Assembly (NCBI RefSeq): GCF_900101125.1
Contig: NZ_FNFL01000002.1
Coordinates: 186,001 to 250,000, forward strand
DNA: 64,000 bases
DNA from: Sediminibacillus albus
Lineage (GTDB): Bacteria; Bacillota; Bacilli; Bacillales; Amphibacillaceae
Direction: 5' to 3'
A program made the position numbers and the translations under genes. The notes under the pieces are model-generated. The model was not told the DNA's origin. It saw only the letters and a list, made by a program, of their open reading frames with translations, and searched no databases. Positions 1 to 8,818 of this stretch are shown here, in pieces (within the stretch, counting starts at the first letter, position 1; the number at the start of each line of letters is the position of its first letter).

Positions 1-630
1 ATATTCAGGTGGATGTTCAACTCGTTATTCGCAGGGATTGCTGGTACAGCAATCATTGTTACGATTGATGCTATGGCCGCATACGGTCTGGCCAGGTTGG
101 ATGTTCCTTTTAAAAAATACTTGTTCCCCTTATTTATCAGCACGTTAATGATCCCATTTGTGATTACTTTTCTGCCTATGTACATGCAGTTCAGTAATAT
201 GGGGCTTTTGAACACGTATGCTGTGTTGATTTTTCCTTATACGGCGAATGCATTCGGTGTATTTTTGCTCTATCAATTTTTTAAGTCGTTTCCTAAGGAA
301 TTGGAAGAGGCAGCGCATTTGGATGGGGCGAATAAGTGGCAGATTTTTGCCAAAGTCGTTGTTCCATCGGCACGGCCGATATTATGGACACTGGCCATCT
401 TCTCGTTTATGCAGATTTATAACGATTTTTTATGGCCATTGGTCGCAACTAATACGCCTGATATGAGAACAATCACGACAGGAATTGCCATTATGCAGCA
501 AGGAAGCTTTGTTTCCTCTTATGGAAAATTGATGGCATTAACCACCATTGCGACGGTACCGATCCTGATTGTCTTTTTGATCGGCCAGAAGCAATTAATT
601 AAAGGAATAACCCAAACAGGTATTAAATAA
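1..630 (+). CDS. Sugar ABC transporter permease, MalG type (5' end outside window)
   Basis: This is the C-terminal part of an inner-membrane permease of a carbohydrate ABC importer. The reading frame is open to the first base of the window and an upstream FRW..NS stretch typical of the family precedes the first Met, so the gene starts outside. Several hydrophobic segments are visible. The ATPase-contact EAA loop is clear near residue 98 of the visible part (EEAAHLDGAN). It ends 18 bases before the GH2 gene and is surely in one operon with it, which suggests the importer carries the oligosaccharide or product handled by that glycosidase. The substrate cannot be read from the sequence. Confidence 0.9.
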   Translation: MFRWMFNSLFAGIAGTAIIVTIDAMAAYGLARLDVPFKKYLFPLFISTLMIPFVITFLPMYMQFSNMGLLNTYAVLIFPYTANAFGVFLLYQFFKSFPKELEEAAHLDGANKWQIFAKVVVPSARPILWTLAIFSFMQIYNDFLWPLVATNTPDMRTITTGIAIMQQGSFVSSYGKLMALTTIATVPILIVFLIGQKQLIKGITQTGIK

Positions 631-648
631 TTCATCGGAGGTAGTCTT

Positions 649-2412
649 ATGGCGAACTTACAAACAGAATATCCCAGACCTCAATTTCAAAGAGATAAAT
701 GGTTAAATTTAAACGGAGAATGGAACTTTTCTTTCGATGATGAACAAGCAGGACTAAAGGAAAAGTGGTACCAATCTTTTCCGAAGGCTAAAACAATTAA
801 TGTACCGTTTGCTTATCAAGCATCGAACAGCGGCATCGGAGATCCTTCTTTTCATGATGTTGTCTGGTACCACAGGACTTTTTCCATTCCTGAGGAGTGG
901 AAAGGACAGCAAATTATTCTTCATTTCGGAGCGGTTGATTACCAGGCATGGGTTTATGTGAATGGAGAGCAGGCAGCTTTTCATCAAGGTGGCAATGTGC
1001 CGTTCTCCATGAATATTACCCACCTGCTTTCTGAGGGTGACAATCAGCTGACCGTCAGGGTGGTTGATCCTTCTGAAGATGTCACCATCCCCCGCGGGAA
1101 ACAGTATTGGCATGAACAGTCCGCTTCTATTTTTTACACGAGAACAACCGGAATCTGGCAGACCGTATGGTTGGAGCCAGTAGCTGCTACCTCGATCGAC
1201 CGATTGCGTTGGACGCCGGATATTGACCAGGGAAACATAAAGCTGGAGGCTGAATTTACTGGAGAGCTTATCAACACGGAGCTTTTAGTAAATGTTTTCT
1301 TCCAAGGCAGGAAGATTATTTCAGAGCAGATTGGACTTTATCAATATTACTTGAAGCGCAGCTTTGATATACGCGGGCGTTTCACAGACCGGAGCAATAT
1401 TCATGGCCCTGGCTGGTATTGGACGCCGGAACACCCCAATTTATTTGACGTAGAATTACAATTGGTAAGCGACGGAGAAGTCGTTGACAAGGTTTCCAGT
1501 TATTTTGGCATGCGGAAGGTGTCGGTGGAAGATGGCAAATTCATGCTGAACAACAAGCCGTATTTTCAAAAATTAGTGCTTGACCAAGGATACTTTCCGG
1601 GAGGACTGTTAACTGCTGAATCGGATGATTCCTTAAAGCAGGACATTGTACTCGCAAAAGAAATGGGGTTTAACGGTGCCAGGAAACACCAAAAGGTGGA
1701 AGACCCCCGTTATCTATACTGGGCCGACCGGTTAGGATTTCTTGTTTGGGGCGAAATGGCCAATTGCTCAGAATACAGTGAAGATGCAGTAGAACGGATT
1801 TCTGCAGAGTGGGCGCAGGCAGTCAAGCGTGATTACAGCCATCCGAGCCTGGTGGTGTGGGTGCCGCTTAATGAGAGCTGGGGCATTTCCAGGGTAGCCA
1901 GAGAAAAACAGCAGCAGAACCATTCCTTGGCTATGTACTATTTAACGAAATCATTAGATACAACCCGACCGGTTTTATCAAACGAGGGCTGGGAGCATAC
2001 CATTTCCGATATTTGCGGCATTCATAACTACCGTTCAGCTGAGGAAATGGCTGAGGCGTATCAGACTGTGGAAAGCGCCGTTTCGACAACACCTGCCAAC
2101 CGGCCAATTTACGCTAGCGGCTTCAACCACCAGGGTGAACCGATATTGATTACCGAATATGGCGGGATTGCTTATGATGTAAAAGAAAGCGACCAGCCGA
2201 ACGGATGGGGATATTCGGCTGTCAATTCAGGAGAGGACTTAATTGATGGATATTCCAGAATGACAAAAGCACTGTTCGATTCCCCGGCTGTACAAGGGTT
2301 CTGTTATACCCAATTAACAGACGTAGAACAGGAAATAAACGGACTGTTAACTTACCACAGAAAACCAAAATGCGATTTAAAAGCAATTAAACAAATTAAC
2401 GACAGTAAATAA
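649..2412 (+). CDS. Glycoside hydrolase family 2 protein (beta-galactosidase/glucuronidase-like)
   Basis: A 587-residue GH2 enzyme, probably cytoplasmic because no signal peptide is seen. The order is the N-terminal sugar-binding jelly roll (from about residue 10, with the typical LNGEWNFS), the immunoglobulin-like middle domain, then the TIM barrel. The acid/base Glu sits in VPLNESWG (E409) and the likely nucleophile in ITEYGG (E503). It is shorter than LacZ-type enzymes, so the extra C-terminal domains are absent. A GGAGGT ribosome site lies 5 bases before the ATG. It follows the ABC permease in the same operon, so it likely cleaves imported beta-galactosides or beta-glucuronides; the exact sugar is not decidable by eye. 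Confidence 0.9.
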   Translation: MANLQTEYPRPQFQRDKWLNLNGEWNFSFDDEQAGLKEKWYQSFPKAKTINVPFAYQASNSGIGDPSFHDVVWYHRTFSIPEEWKGQQIILHFGAVDYQAWVYVNGEQAAFHQGGNVPFSMNITHLLSEGDNQLTVRVVDPSEDVTIPRGKQYWHEQSASIFYTRTTGIWQTVWLEPVAATSIDRLRWTPDIDQGNIKLEAEFTGELINTELLVNVFFQGRKIISEQIGLYQYYLKRSFDIRGRFTDRSNIHGPGWYWTPEHPNLFDVELQLVSDGEVVDKVSSYFGMRKVSVEDGKFMLNNKPYFQKLVLDQGYFPGGLLTAESDDSLKQDIVLAKEMGFNGARKHQKVEDPRYLYWADRLGFLVWGEMANCSEYSEDAVERISAEWAQAVKRDYSHPSLVVWVPLNESWGISRVAREKQQQNHSLAMYYLTKSLDTTRPVLSNEGWEHTISDICGIHNYRSAEEMAEAYQTVESAVSTTPANRPIYASGFNHQGEPILITEYGGIAYDVKESDQPNGWGYSAVNSGEDLIDGYSRMTKALFDSPAVQGFCYTQLTDVEQEINGLLTYHRKPKCDLKAIKQINDSK

Positions 2413-2433
2413 TTTTGTGGACACATAAATTTG

Positions 2434-2483
2434 AAAAAGCTCCTGATACAGTCGCTGAGCGATTGTTCATCAGGAGTTTTTTC
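2434..2483. terminator. Bidirectional rho-independent terminator
   Basis: An inverted repeat (AGCTCCTGAT with ATCAGGAG, with further pairing of TCGCT/AGCGA inside) is flanked by A and T runs on both sides. It separates the GH2 gene from the convergent MFS gene and can serve both. Confidence 0.85.
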
Positions 2484-2488
2484 TGTGG

Positions 2489-3676
2489 TTATGCTGTTTT
2501 TCGGCTGCTGTTAATTAACAGAATCACATACAATAGCATAGAGAGGAAAACAGAAGCGGCAGCCGTAAGATAAATAAACCTGTAGCCAAACAAAAAGGCG
2601 ATTTGTCCGAACGTCATCGCCCCAATTCCGACGCCAAGATCGAAGAATGAGAAGAAGGTGGCATTCGCCATCCCTTTTCTGTTGGCCGGAGCTTTATCGA
2701 CCGACCATGCCTGCAATGCTGGCTGGACACTGCCGAACCCGAGACCGTACAATCCAGCAGCTATGAATAATACTAGGGAATTCGGAAGCCAGACTAACAA
2801 TAACATAGCAGCAAGTATCATCAGGGTTCCCGGCAAAAAGACAACGACATGGCCTTTAGCGTCATAAAGTCTGCCGGCGAATGTTCTGGAAACCATTAAA
2901 AATACAGCATAAATCAAGAAGTACACTTCAATGCCGCTGATGCCTGCCTTTGCAGTGTATAACGGTAGAAATGAAGCAATCCCTCCAAACGTTACAGTGA
3001 TAAAAAACAATAACAGCGAAGGCTGGATAGCACTTTTTTCAAAGATATCAAATTTCACAGTTACCGATTTATTGCTGGATTGCTCCACTTTTTTATATTT
3101 TATTTGAGAAGATAAAACGAGTGCGACTAAGCCAAGTGCTGAGCAAATCAAAAACAACTGGGTGAATGATATATAGCCGGCCAGCGTTAATCCAAGGGCT
3201 GGTCCGAAGGCAAGCGCCAAGTTTCCTGAAAGCCCGAAATACCCCATCCCTTCGCCACGCCGCTTCGGCGGAATTAAATCGGTGGCAATTGTTCCGGTAG
3301 CGGTGGTGGAAAAACCCCAGCCTATCCCCTGAACCATCCGCATAATAAATAAAAAGACAATACTAAAAATAAATGCATAAGAGCCCACAGATAACACAAA
3401 TATAGCTAATCCGAGCATGTAGACAAACTGCCTGCCTTTTGATTCCAATGCATGGCCGGCATATGGCCGGAATACAAGAGCTGAAAATGTAAAAATACCA
3501 GTGATGACACCAATCAATTTGTCACTGCCGCCTAACTCCTGGACAAATAGCGGAATCGTCGGCAAAGTCATTTGGAATCCTAAAAAAATAAAAAAGTTGG
3601 CCATACAAATAAGAGTGAAATCACGTGTCCATATCTTATCGCTTGCTTTGGCGTTGGTAATTGTTTGTTCGGGCAT
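2489..3676 (-). CDS. MFS transporter (sugar/drug efflux type)
   Basis: A membrane transporter of the major facilitator superfamily with about 12 hydrophobic helices and a central charged loop near residues 200-215. I place the start at the ATG at 3676 (protein begins MPEQTITNAK), because AAAGGAAG lies just upstream of it; an in-frame GTG at 3700 would add 8 residues and has no good ribosome site. A -10-like TATACT (3710-3715, minus strand) and a cre box lie upstream. The glycine-rich motif between helices 2 and 3 and the general pattern resemble YhhS/arabinose-efflux-like members. Substrate unknown. Confidence 0.85.
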   Translation of the reverse strand: MPEQTITNAKASDKIWTRDFTLICMANFFIFLGFQMTLPTIPLFVQELGGSDKLIGVITGIFTFSALVFRPYAGHALESKGRQFVYMLGLAIFVLSVGSYAFIFSIVFLFIMRMVQGIGWGFSTTATGTIATDLIPPKRRGEGMGYFGLSGNLALAFGPALGLTLAGYISFTQLFLICSALGLVALVLSSQIKYKKVEQSSNKSVTVKFDIFEKSAIQPSLLLFFITVTFGGIASFLPLYTAKAGISGIEVYFLIYAVFLMVSRTFAGRLYDAKGHVVVFLPGTLMILAAMLLLVWLPNSLVLFIAAGLYGLGFGSVQPALQAWSVDKAPANRKGMANATFFSFFDLGVGIGAMTFGQIAFLFGYRFIYLTAAASVFLSMLLYVILLINSSRKTA

Positions 3677-3759
3677 GCTGATCTTCCTTTCTTTCGACAC
3701 TCGAAATATAGTATACCGTGAATGAAGAGAGGAAGAAATGAATTTGTCTCCTTCATCTA

Positions 3760-3774
3760 TTGTAAACGCTTCCT
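3760..3774. promoter_or_regulatory. cre box (CcpA site) upstream of the MFS gene
   Basis: TTGTAAACGCTTCCT matches the catabolite-responsive element consensus WTGNAANCGNWNNCW at every fixed position. It lies about 45 bases beyond the putative -10 of the minus-strand MFS gene, suggesting glucose control. A LacI-family regulator could read the same kind of site. Confidence 0.55.
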
Positions 3775-4369
3775 CCTATTATTATTGCTTGGTTAAGGTA
3801 GGAATATGATTGGGCAGGGCAGTGTAGTCATTTTTGTTTGACATTTTACTAGGGATTTGGTTGGCTAATCCCTCTACATCAAGTAGTTCGGTTGGTAAAT
3901 ATTTTAATTCAAGATACTAAAATTTAGGTAATCGCCCAGGGGAATGGTAAATATAACCATTAAATACTAGGTAATATTCACCTAAAATGAGCATGCTAAG
4001 AACTTCTTCAAATGGAAAAGAAGTAGATGATCCCTGTCCTGTTTTTCCCAAAAACAAATATAACTCATCCATGAATACGAAAGCGTGGCTACAAATATCA
4101 TTAGTGGAATAATACCTCCATCAACCTGATAAAGGCCAGTTTCTTGCCACTCCACCTGAGGAGTTTCTAATATTGATAGATTAACTCTAGCCATGTTGAC
4201 TGAGCATAAATAGCTTATTGTATTAGGGAGAAAGCACAAGCTTAACCAAAATAAAATCTTGTTGTTTTAAGATAGCTTACTTTTTGAAAAACCTACAAAT
4301 GTTTTAAATCATTGTTTTAAAATCTTGCTCTCTCATTAGCAAAATATGAAAATAATACTAATATTACCT
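3775..4369. other. Gene-poor AT-rich stretch, left edge of the island
   Basis: About 600 bases with no convincing gene. A minus-strand frame of 85 codons (3982-4239) exists, but it has no recognisable family, no clear ribosome site and mixed composition, so I do not call it. The stretch marks the change from the more GC-balanced flank to the AT-rich island. Confidence 0.4.
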
Positions 4370-4375
4370 TATAAT
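4346..4375 (+). promoter_or_regulatory. Candidate sigma-A promoter of adaA
   Basis: A perfect -10 TATAAT (4370-4375) lies 20 bases before the adaA start, with a weak -35 ATGAAA (4346-4351) at 18 bases. Confidence 0.45.
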
Positions 4376-4398
4376 AACAAAAAGGAGGTTTAATATTG

Positions 4399-4962
4399 AT
4401 GGATAACTACCCAATCCCAAGTATTCCCTCTAAGTATTGGAAGGCAATCTCAAATAATGATAGCGATTTCGATAATGAATTTTATTATGGTGTTAAAACA
4501 ACGAAAATTTTTTGTAGACCTTCTTGTAAGTCAAGAGTACCTAATAAAAATAACGTGTATATTTTTAAAGAAGCACAATCGGCTCTTGAACTAGGTTTTA
4601 GACCATGTAAAAGGTGTAAACCAGATAATCTGTTATTGCCAAATGAAGAATGGGTTGAAATTATATGTGAATGGATGGATAAAAATTTCCAAGATGATAT
4701 AACATTAAATTCCTTATCAGAAATTTTTCATTCTAGTCCATTTCATTTACAAAGAACTTTTAACAAGGTAAAAGGAGAAAGCCCTTTAGCTTATCTACAA
4801 AAAAAGCGATTAACTACTGCAGCAAAAAAACTAAAAGATACAAACTATCCAATACAGCTCATATCCAGTGAAGTAGGGTTTCCGAATAATTCATACTTCA
4901 GTACTGTTTTTAAAAAATATTATCAAGTAACCCCAAACAATTACAGGAAACAGTTTAGATAA
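4399..4962 (+). CDS. adaA: AdaA-like methylphosphotriester-DNA methyltransferase / AraC-type activator
   Basis: The protein should transfer a methyl group from DNA methylphosphotriesters to a zinc-bound cysteine and then activate alkylation-repair genes. The Ada zinc domain spans about residues 10-80 with the four cysteine ligands in place (FCRPSC and RPCKRC; C39, C43, C70, C73 from this ATG). An AraC HTH pair follows (about 90-187), ending in the usual S-x-x-FSTVFKKY...PNNYR pattern. Length (187-188 residues) is close to but shorter than Bacillus AdaA. A strong AAAGGAGG precedes it; a TTG three bases upstream is an alternative start. No adaB follows, which is unusual; instead a biosynthetic cluster begins 27 bases downstream. 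An alkA homologue lies at the other end of the cluster. Confidence 0.88.
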   Translation: MDNYPIPSIPSKYWKAISNNDSDFDNEFYYGVKTTKIFCRPSCKSRVPNKNNVYIFKEAQSALELGFRPCKRCKPDNLLLPNEEWVEIICEWMDKNFQDDITLNSLSEIFHSSPFHLQRTFNKVKGESPLAYLQKKRLTTAAKKLKDTNYPIQLISSEVGFPNNSYFSTVFKKYYQVTPNNYRKQFR

Positions 4963-4989
4963 ACATTTTTTCAAAGGAGACAATAAATT

Positions 4990-6258
4990 ATGGTATCTAA
5001 AAAATATATTCTGCTTTTAGGCGCAGATCAATACTTGAGAGAAAGAGCTATTTCTGGAGTAAGACAATTAAGTAACAACCCGATATGGACAGCCTCTAAA
5101 AATGCTAAATTTAACAAAAATAGATATTTTGACTACAATCTAGAAGCTGATCCTAAAGACGAAGCGAGTTTACTGAATGCTATAAATAACCAGAAATTAA
5201 ATGGATGGTATCCAGAGGCAATAATACCTTTAAATGATTGGACTTTAAAGGTAGCTCATATCCTAAACAATAAGTTAGGACTTAATTATATGCCAGAAGA
5301 TGTAATCGATTCTTGTAGAGATAAGGCAAAAATGAAATGTAATTTTTTAGAACATAATGTCCCAACACCAGACTTCAGATTAATTGAAGATGAAGCAGAA
5401 TTGCTCATGTCTGTTGAAGAGATTGGATATCCAGCCATAATTAAACCTTATGATTTTGGAGGAAGTGGAGGAGTATATCTCGTTTCAAACAAACAAGAGG
5501 CTGTTGAAAATTATAGAAAGTCCAAAGACGTTATACGAAAACATGGTGATGATTTTGGAATAGATGGCAGTAAATTTATTATAGAAAAATATATAAAAAG
5601 TGAAGATGAGATTTCCCTTGAAGTAGCATGTTATAAAGGTAACTATAAAGTTATTGCTGTAACGGAAAAGTATCTTACACCAGAACCGAGATTTGCAGAA
5701 ATAGGACACTTAGTTCCTAGCCACAGGTCAGGTAATGAAAGGTTAAAAGAGATTGCGCGAAATGCTTGTAAATCTTTAAATATTTCAATGGGGTTGGCTC
5801 ATGTAGAGATAAAAATTAAGGATAATAAATTTTGGGTTATTGAAGTTGGAGCTAGACCAGGTGGAGATGGAATAATGGATCTGGTGGAACGAGTATTTAA
5901 TATTAATCCATATAAAATACATGCGGCAGCTTATTTAAATATTAATCCTTTTGAATTTATACCAACCCTGTTGGAGCCATATGGAACTGCAGCTCTGGCT
6001 TTTTTAAAATCAGATCCCGGTCTCATAAGTGATATAAAGCTTCCTGAGAAACTTCCAAAGGAAGTCGAGTCACTTTGGGTCCACGCGCAAATAGGTGATT
6101 ATTCAGAGGAAGCAACCTGTTGGAAGGATAGAGAAGGAGTAATTGAACTATATTGGGATAGGATATTTGAATGTAAAACGATAAAACCTTTGCTTATATC
6201 TGAGTTTCTGTCGAACCAAATATTTAGTGTTAAAGAAGTTGTAAAAGACTATGTTTAA
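4990..6258 (+). CDS. ATP-grasp carboxylate-amine ligase
   Basis: A 422-residue ATP-grasp enzyme expected to activate a carboxylate as acyl phosphate and join it to an amine, as in L-amino acid ligases and BacD-like enzymes. Visible parts are a Rossmann-like preATP-grasp N-terminus (ILLLGADQ), the lysine-and-glycine loop IIKPYDFGGSGG near residue 155, the FIIEKYI hinge near 195, and the metal-binding E-x-GARPGGDG near residue 295. It follows adaA and overlaps the next MFS gene by 8 bases, so it is co-transcribed with an exporter, which is the typical pairing for small peptide antibiotics. A role joining the cluster's N-N amino acid to a second amino acid is inference. Confidence 0.85.
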   Translation: MVSKKYILLLGADQYLRERAISGVRQLSNNPIWTASKNAKFNKNRYFDYNLEADPKDEASLLNAINNQKLNGWYPEAIIPLNDWTLKVAHILNNKLGLNYMPEDVIDSCRDKAKMKCNFLEHNVPTPDFRLIEDEAELLMSVEEIGYPAIIKPYDFGGSGGVYLVSNKQEAVENYRKSKDVIRKHGDDFGIDGSKFIIEKYIKSEDEISLEVACYKGNYKVIAVTEKYLTPEPRFAEIGHLVPSHRSGNERLKEIARNACKSLNISMGLAHVEIKIKDNKFWVIEVGARPGGDGIMDLVERVFNINPYKIHAAAYLNINPFEFIPTLLEPYGTAALAFLKSDPGLISDIKLPEKLPKEVESLWVHAQIGDYSEEATCWKDREGVIELYWDRIFECKTIKPLLISEFLSNQIFSVKEVVKDYV

Positions 6259-7408
6259 GTATATTTTACTTTCAGGGGTTTATAGATTTTTTTGTGGAGC
6301 AATAATTTTAGCGATAAATTGGAATTTAGCAACTAGTGATAATGATAATTTCTTTTCCTTAGCAATAGCTGTGTTAATTTCGTTTATCCCTGCTATGTTT
6401 GTCCCAGTACTATTCAGCAAACTATTTAATAAATATCATGGACCATTCTTAACATCATTAGCATTAATTGGTGTAGTTGTTAGTAGTGCATTATTAAGTG
6501 CATTGTACACCTCTAATACTATGTTAGTGGTAATAAATTTCTTAATTTGGATCTTCTTTTTTGTTATGGAAACTACATGGGAAACCTGGTTTGCCGGCCT
6601 ATCAAAAAGTTACAATAAACAAGATGTTTCTAAATATAGTTCAATATCGATGACTATAAACCAGGTTGCCCTTATGTCTGGTCCAATAGCAGCCCCAATA
6701 ATAATTGACAATTTTTCTTACGAAGCATTTTTCTATTTAATGGCTGTCACATTTTTTGCGATTTCTCTATTTTCCTTTTTCCAAAAAGTGCCTAAGGTTG
6801 AAACAAGTATATCCAGAGAAGAAGTGCGCACTTCAAAAAAAACAAATTTATATTTGTTCTTCTCGTTAGCTTTAATTTGGCCAATATTAGGAAGTGTTAA
6901 TTTTATGTTACCTGTGTACGTAACGGTAAATAGGGGAGAAATGATAAATGTCGGCATATTGGATGCTTCTATTAGTATCGGTATGGCTTTAATAGGAATT
7001 GTTTTTTCACTATTAAAAGTAACTACATTACGGATTAGAGTGATGATGGCATTTAGTTCCATAATAGCTGGCTTTGTAATTTGGTGGATTAGTGGGTATT
7101 CTATCATCTTCAATTCCGTTGCAATCCTATTACTTGGTTTTGGCTTTGGTAGTTTAAGAATTATGATTAGATATTTATTAGCTCGAAACTATTCTACAGA
7201 AGAAGTTGCTACACTAGTGTCTAGAGCAAATGCTTTATCACTGCCAATATTAGGAATAATCTTGTCAGTTATTATGTTTTCAATTGAATATACTTGGATA
7301 GCACCATTCTTTCTTACAATAATTATGTCTATATTGCTTGCTATTAGCCTAAGACATGAAAAAACAGATGACAAAGACAATAAAAGTCAAGAATCTCTTT
7401 TAGCATGA
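6251..7408 (+). CDS. MFS transporter, probable product exporter
   Basis: A 385-residue membrane protein with about 10-12 hydrophobic helices, resembling MFS multidrug/macrolide-efflux-like proteins. It starts inside the last codons of the ATP-grasp gene (8-base overlap), so the two are translationally coupled. Context suggests export of, and resistance to, the cluster product. A strong terminator follows 42 bases downstream, ending this transcription unit. Substrate is not visible in the sequence. Confidence 0.8.
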   Translation: MFKYILLSGVYRFFCGAIILAINWNLATSDNDNFFSLAIAVLISFIPAMFVPVLFSKLFNKYHGPFLTSLALIGVVVSSALLSALYTSNTMLVVINFLIWIFFFVMETTWETWFAGLSKSYNKQDVSKYSSISMTINQVALMSGPIAAPIIIDNFSYEAFFYLMAVTFFAISLFSFFQKVPKVETSISREEVRTSKKTNLYLFFSLALIWPILGSVNFMLPVYVTVNRGEMINVGILDASISIGMALIGIVFSLLKVTTLRIRVMMAFSSIIAGFVIWWISGYSIIFNSVAILLLGFGFGSLRIMIRYLLARNYSTEEVATLVSRANALSLPILGIILSVIMFSIEYTWIAPFFLTIIMSILLAISLRHEKTDDKDNKSQESLLA

Positions 7409-7450
7409 AACTCCAAAGAAGAATGAGGTCTATAGTACTTCTACAGTTAA

Positions 7451-7500
7451 ATGGCATCCATGGATTTGTAAAAAATCCATGGATGCCATTATTTGTTTTT
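7451..7500 (+). terminator. Strong rho-independent terminator
   Basis: A perfect 17-base stem (arms 7451-7467 and 7473-7489, containing GGCATCCATGGAT) with a 5-base loop is followed by a T-rich tail. It ends the adaA, ATP-grasp and MFS unit. Confidence 0.85.
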
Positions 7501-7501
7501 T

Positions 7502-7663
7502 CGGATAATCTATCAGCCGAAGGGGTTCTATCATTTTAAAGTCGAACAAGACATTCAGCCAGTGGGGGGAATTAATAGGAAGCGGGAGAATATTGCGACA
7601 CCCATACTGGACCGGTTGCTTCATCATCCCAGGGTGTTTTCCGTTGATGGGCCAAGTTTTTGA
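7502..7663 (+). pseudogene. Remnant of an IS21-type IstB ATPase gene (C-terminal fragment)
   Basis: The plus frame ending in the stop after 7660 reads ATPILDRLLHHPRVFSVDG, which matches the C-terminal end of IS21 helper proteins (family pattern AxAILDRLLHH....GxSYRL). Only about 50 codons are open, there is no start and no istA, so this is a decayed insertion sequence fragment. It sits between the terminator of the left unit and the convergent formyltransferase gene and shows past transposon activity in the island. Recognition is from memory of the family. Confidence 0.45.
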
Positions 7664-7758
7664 ATGAAAAATAAAACTGCCGAATAAGACGGCAGCTTTG
7701 TATAATTTTAATCTGACGGTTTTGTATGAAATTAAACGTCCCTCAACTAATCGATTTC

Positions 7759-8601
7759 TTATTTTAATAGTACAGCCTTATTATTATAAACCAATACTTT
7801 ATCATTTATATGATACCTTATTGCATCTATTAAAGTTTCAGTTTCTGTCATTCGAATGAAGTTTTTATAATCTTTTAACCCTAAACCTTCGTCTATATTG
7901 ATAGCTTTTTGTATCAAAATTGGTCCTTCATCTAATTCTTCAGTGACATAGTGAGCTGTAGAACCGATAACTTTCACACCTCTATCAAATGCTCTCTGGT
8001 AAGTATTGGCTCCAACAAATGCCGGCAATAAACTGTGATGTATATTAATAATATTATTACTATAAATACTAACAAACTCTGATGGAAGAACTTGCATATA
8101 CCTTGCTAAAGATATGAAATCTATATTTTCACTGTCTAAAATATGAAGTGCTTTTTGTTCCGTCTTTTTATCACGTTTGGTTAATTTCAGGTTATAAAAT
8201 TCTATTCCATAGGACTCTACATATTTTCTGTAAGTATCATGATCGCTGATAACAAGTGGAATGTTACAATCTAACTCTCCTTTTTCCCACCTAGTTAGGA
8301 CTTCTTTTAAGCAATGCCCTTGGTTAGAAACAAATATAGCCATATTTTTTTTGTTTACTTTTTTCGTTTCAATATCTACTGAAAATTTTTCTTTGAACTC
8401 CTTCAAACCATGTTGAAATATACTATTTTCTAATAACTTATGATCTGATTCCAATTCAATCCATCCAAGGAATAAGCTCTCCTCTTTTAGTCGAATAGTT
8501 TTGCTGGAATTCACAGTAATAGACATTTTTTCTAATAAGTACTTCAACTTCTTTTCTTCAAAATTCCCCGCAATTTTAATTCTATACTTATAAGGCTCCA
8601 T
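7759..8601 (-). CDS. PurU-like formyltransferase / formyl-THF hydrolase family protein
   Basis: About 280 residues. The fold family includes PurU (10-formyl-THF hydrolase), GART and sugar/amino acid formyltransferases. An N-terminal ACT-like part (about 1-80) is followed by the catalytic domain with the Asn-His-Asp set: NIINIHHSLLPAFVGANTY (Asn and His) and the later ELDEGPIL (Asp), plus GSTAHYV. I choose the ATG at 8601 because GGGAGGGG lies 6 bases upstream; the frame stays open to 8736 but without a ribosome site. It is divergent from the AraC gene, with inverted repeats between them. As PurU is a housekeeping gene elsewhere, a copy inside this cluster may supply formate or free THF, or may formylate a hydroxylamine or hydrazine nitrogen. 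The last is inference. Confidence 0.8.
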   Translation of the reverse strand: MEPYKYRIKIAGNFEEKKLKYLLEKMSITVNSSKTIRLKEESLFLGWIELESDHKLLENSIFQHGLKEFKEKFSVDIETKKVNKKNMAIFVSNQGHCLKEVLTRWEKGELDCNIPLVISDHDTYRKYVESYGIEFYNLKLTKRDKKTEQKALHILDSENIDFISLARYMQVLPSEFVSIYSNNIINIHHSLLPAFVGANTYQRAFDRGVKVIGSTAHYVTEELDEGPILIQKAINIDEGLGLKDYKNFIRMTETETLIDAIRYHINDKVLVYNNKAVLLK

Positions 8602-8652
8602 GTATATCCCCTCCCTAATTATTAACCTATAGTAATTAAAATTCTGGTTTAT

Positions 8653-8709
8653 TTCTACAAATATTTCCAAAATGTAGAATAAAACAAAAATTTGGTAAAT
8701 AAAACCAAA
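8653..8709. promoter_or_regulatory. Candidate operators between the formyltransferase and AraC genes
   Basis: Two small inverted repeats sit in the divergent promoter region: TTCTACA/TGTAGAA (8653-8659 and 8673-8679) and TTTGGT/ACCAAA (8691-8696 and 8704-8709). They are plausible binding sites for the adjacent AraC regulator. No binding data; pattern only. Confidence 0.35.
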
Positions 8710-8818
8710 GCAATAGTCCTTTTGCTGTTCTACCATTAAAGCATGGGTAGTTTCTCCAACATGTCTATCAGAAATCTAATATATTATTGGGGGTGTATAG
8801 ATTAAAGGAGGAGGAAAC

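Noticed and set aside
3982-4239. Minus-strand frame of 85 codons between the MFS gene and adaA
   Set aside because: No ribosome site, no family, mixed hydrophobic composition in AT-rich DNA; most likely chance.
7430-7627. Minus-strand frame of 65 codons after the exporter gene
   Set aside because: It covers a terminator stem and the complement of an istB remnant; no start signal.
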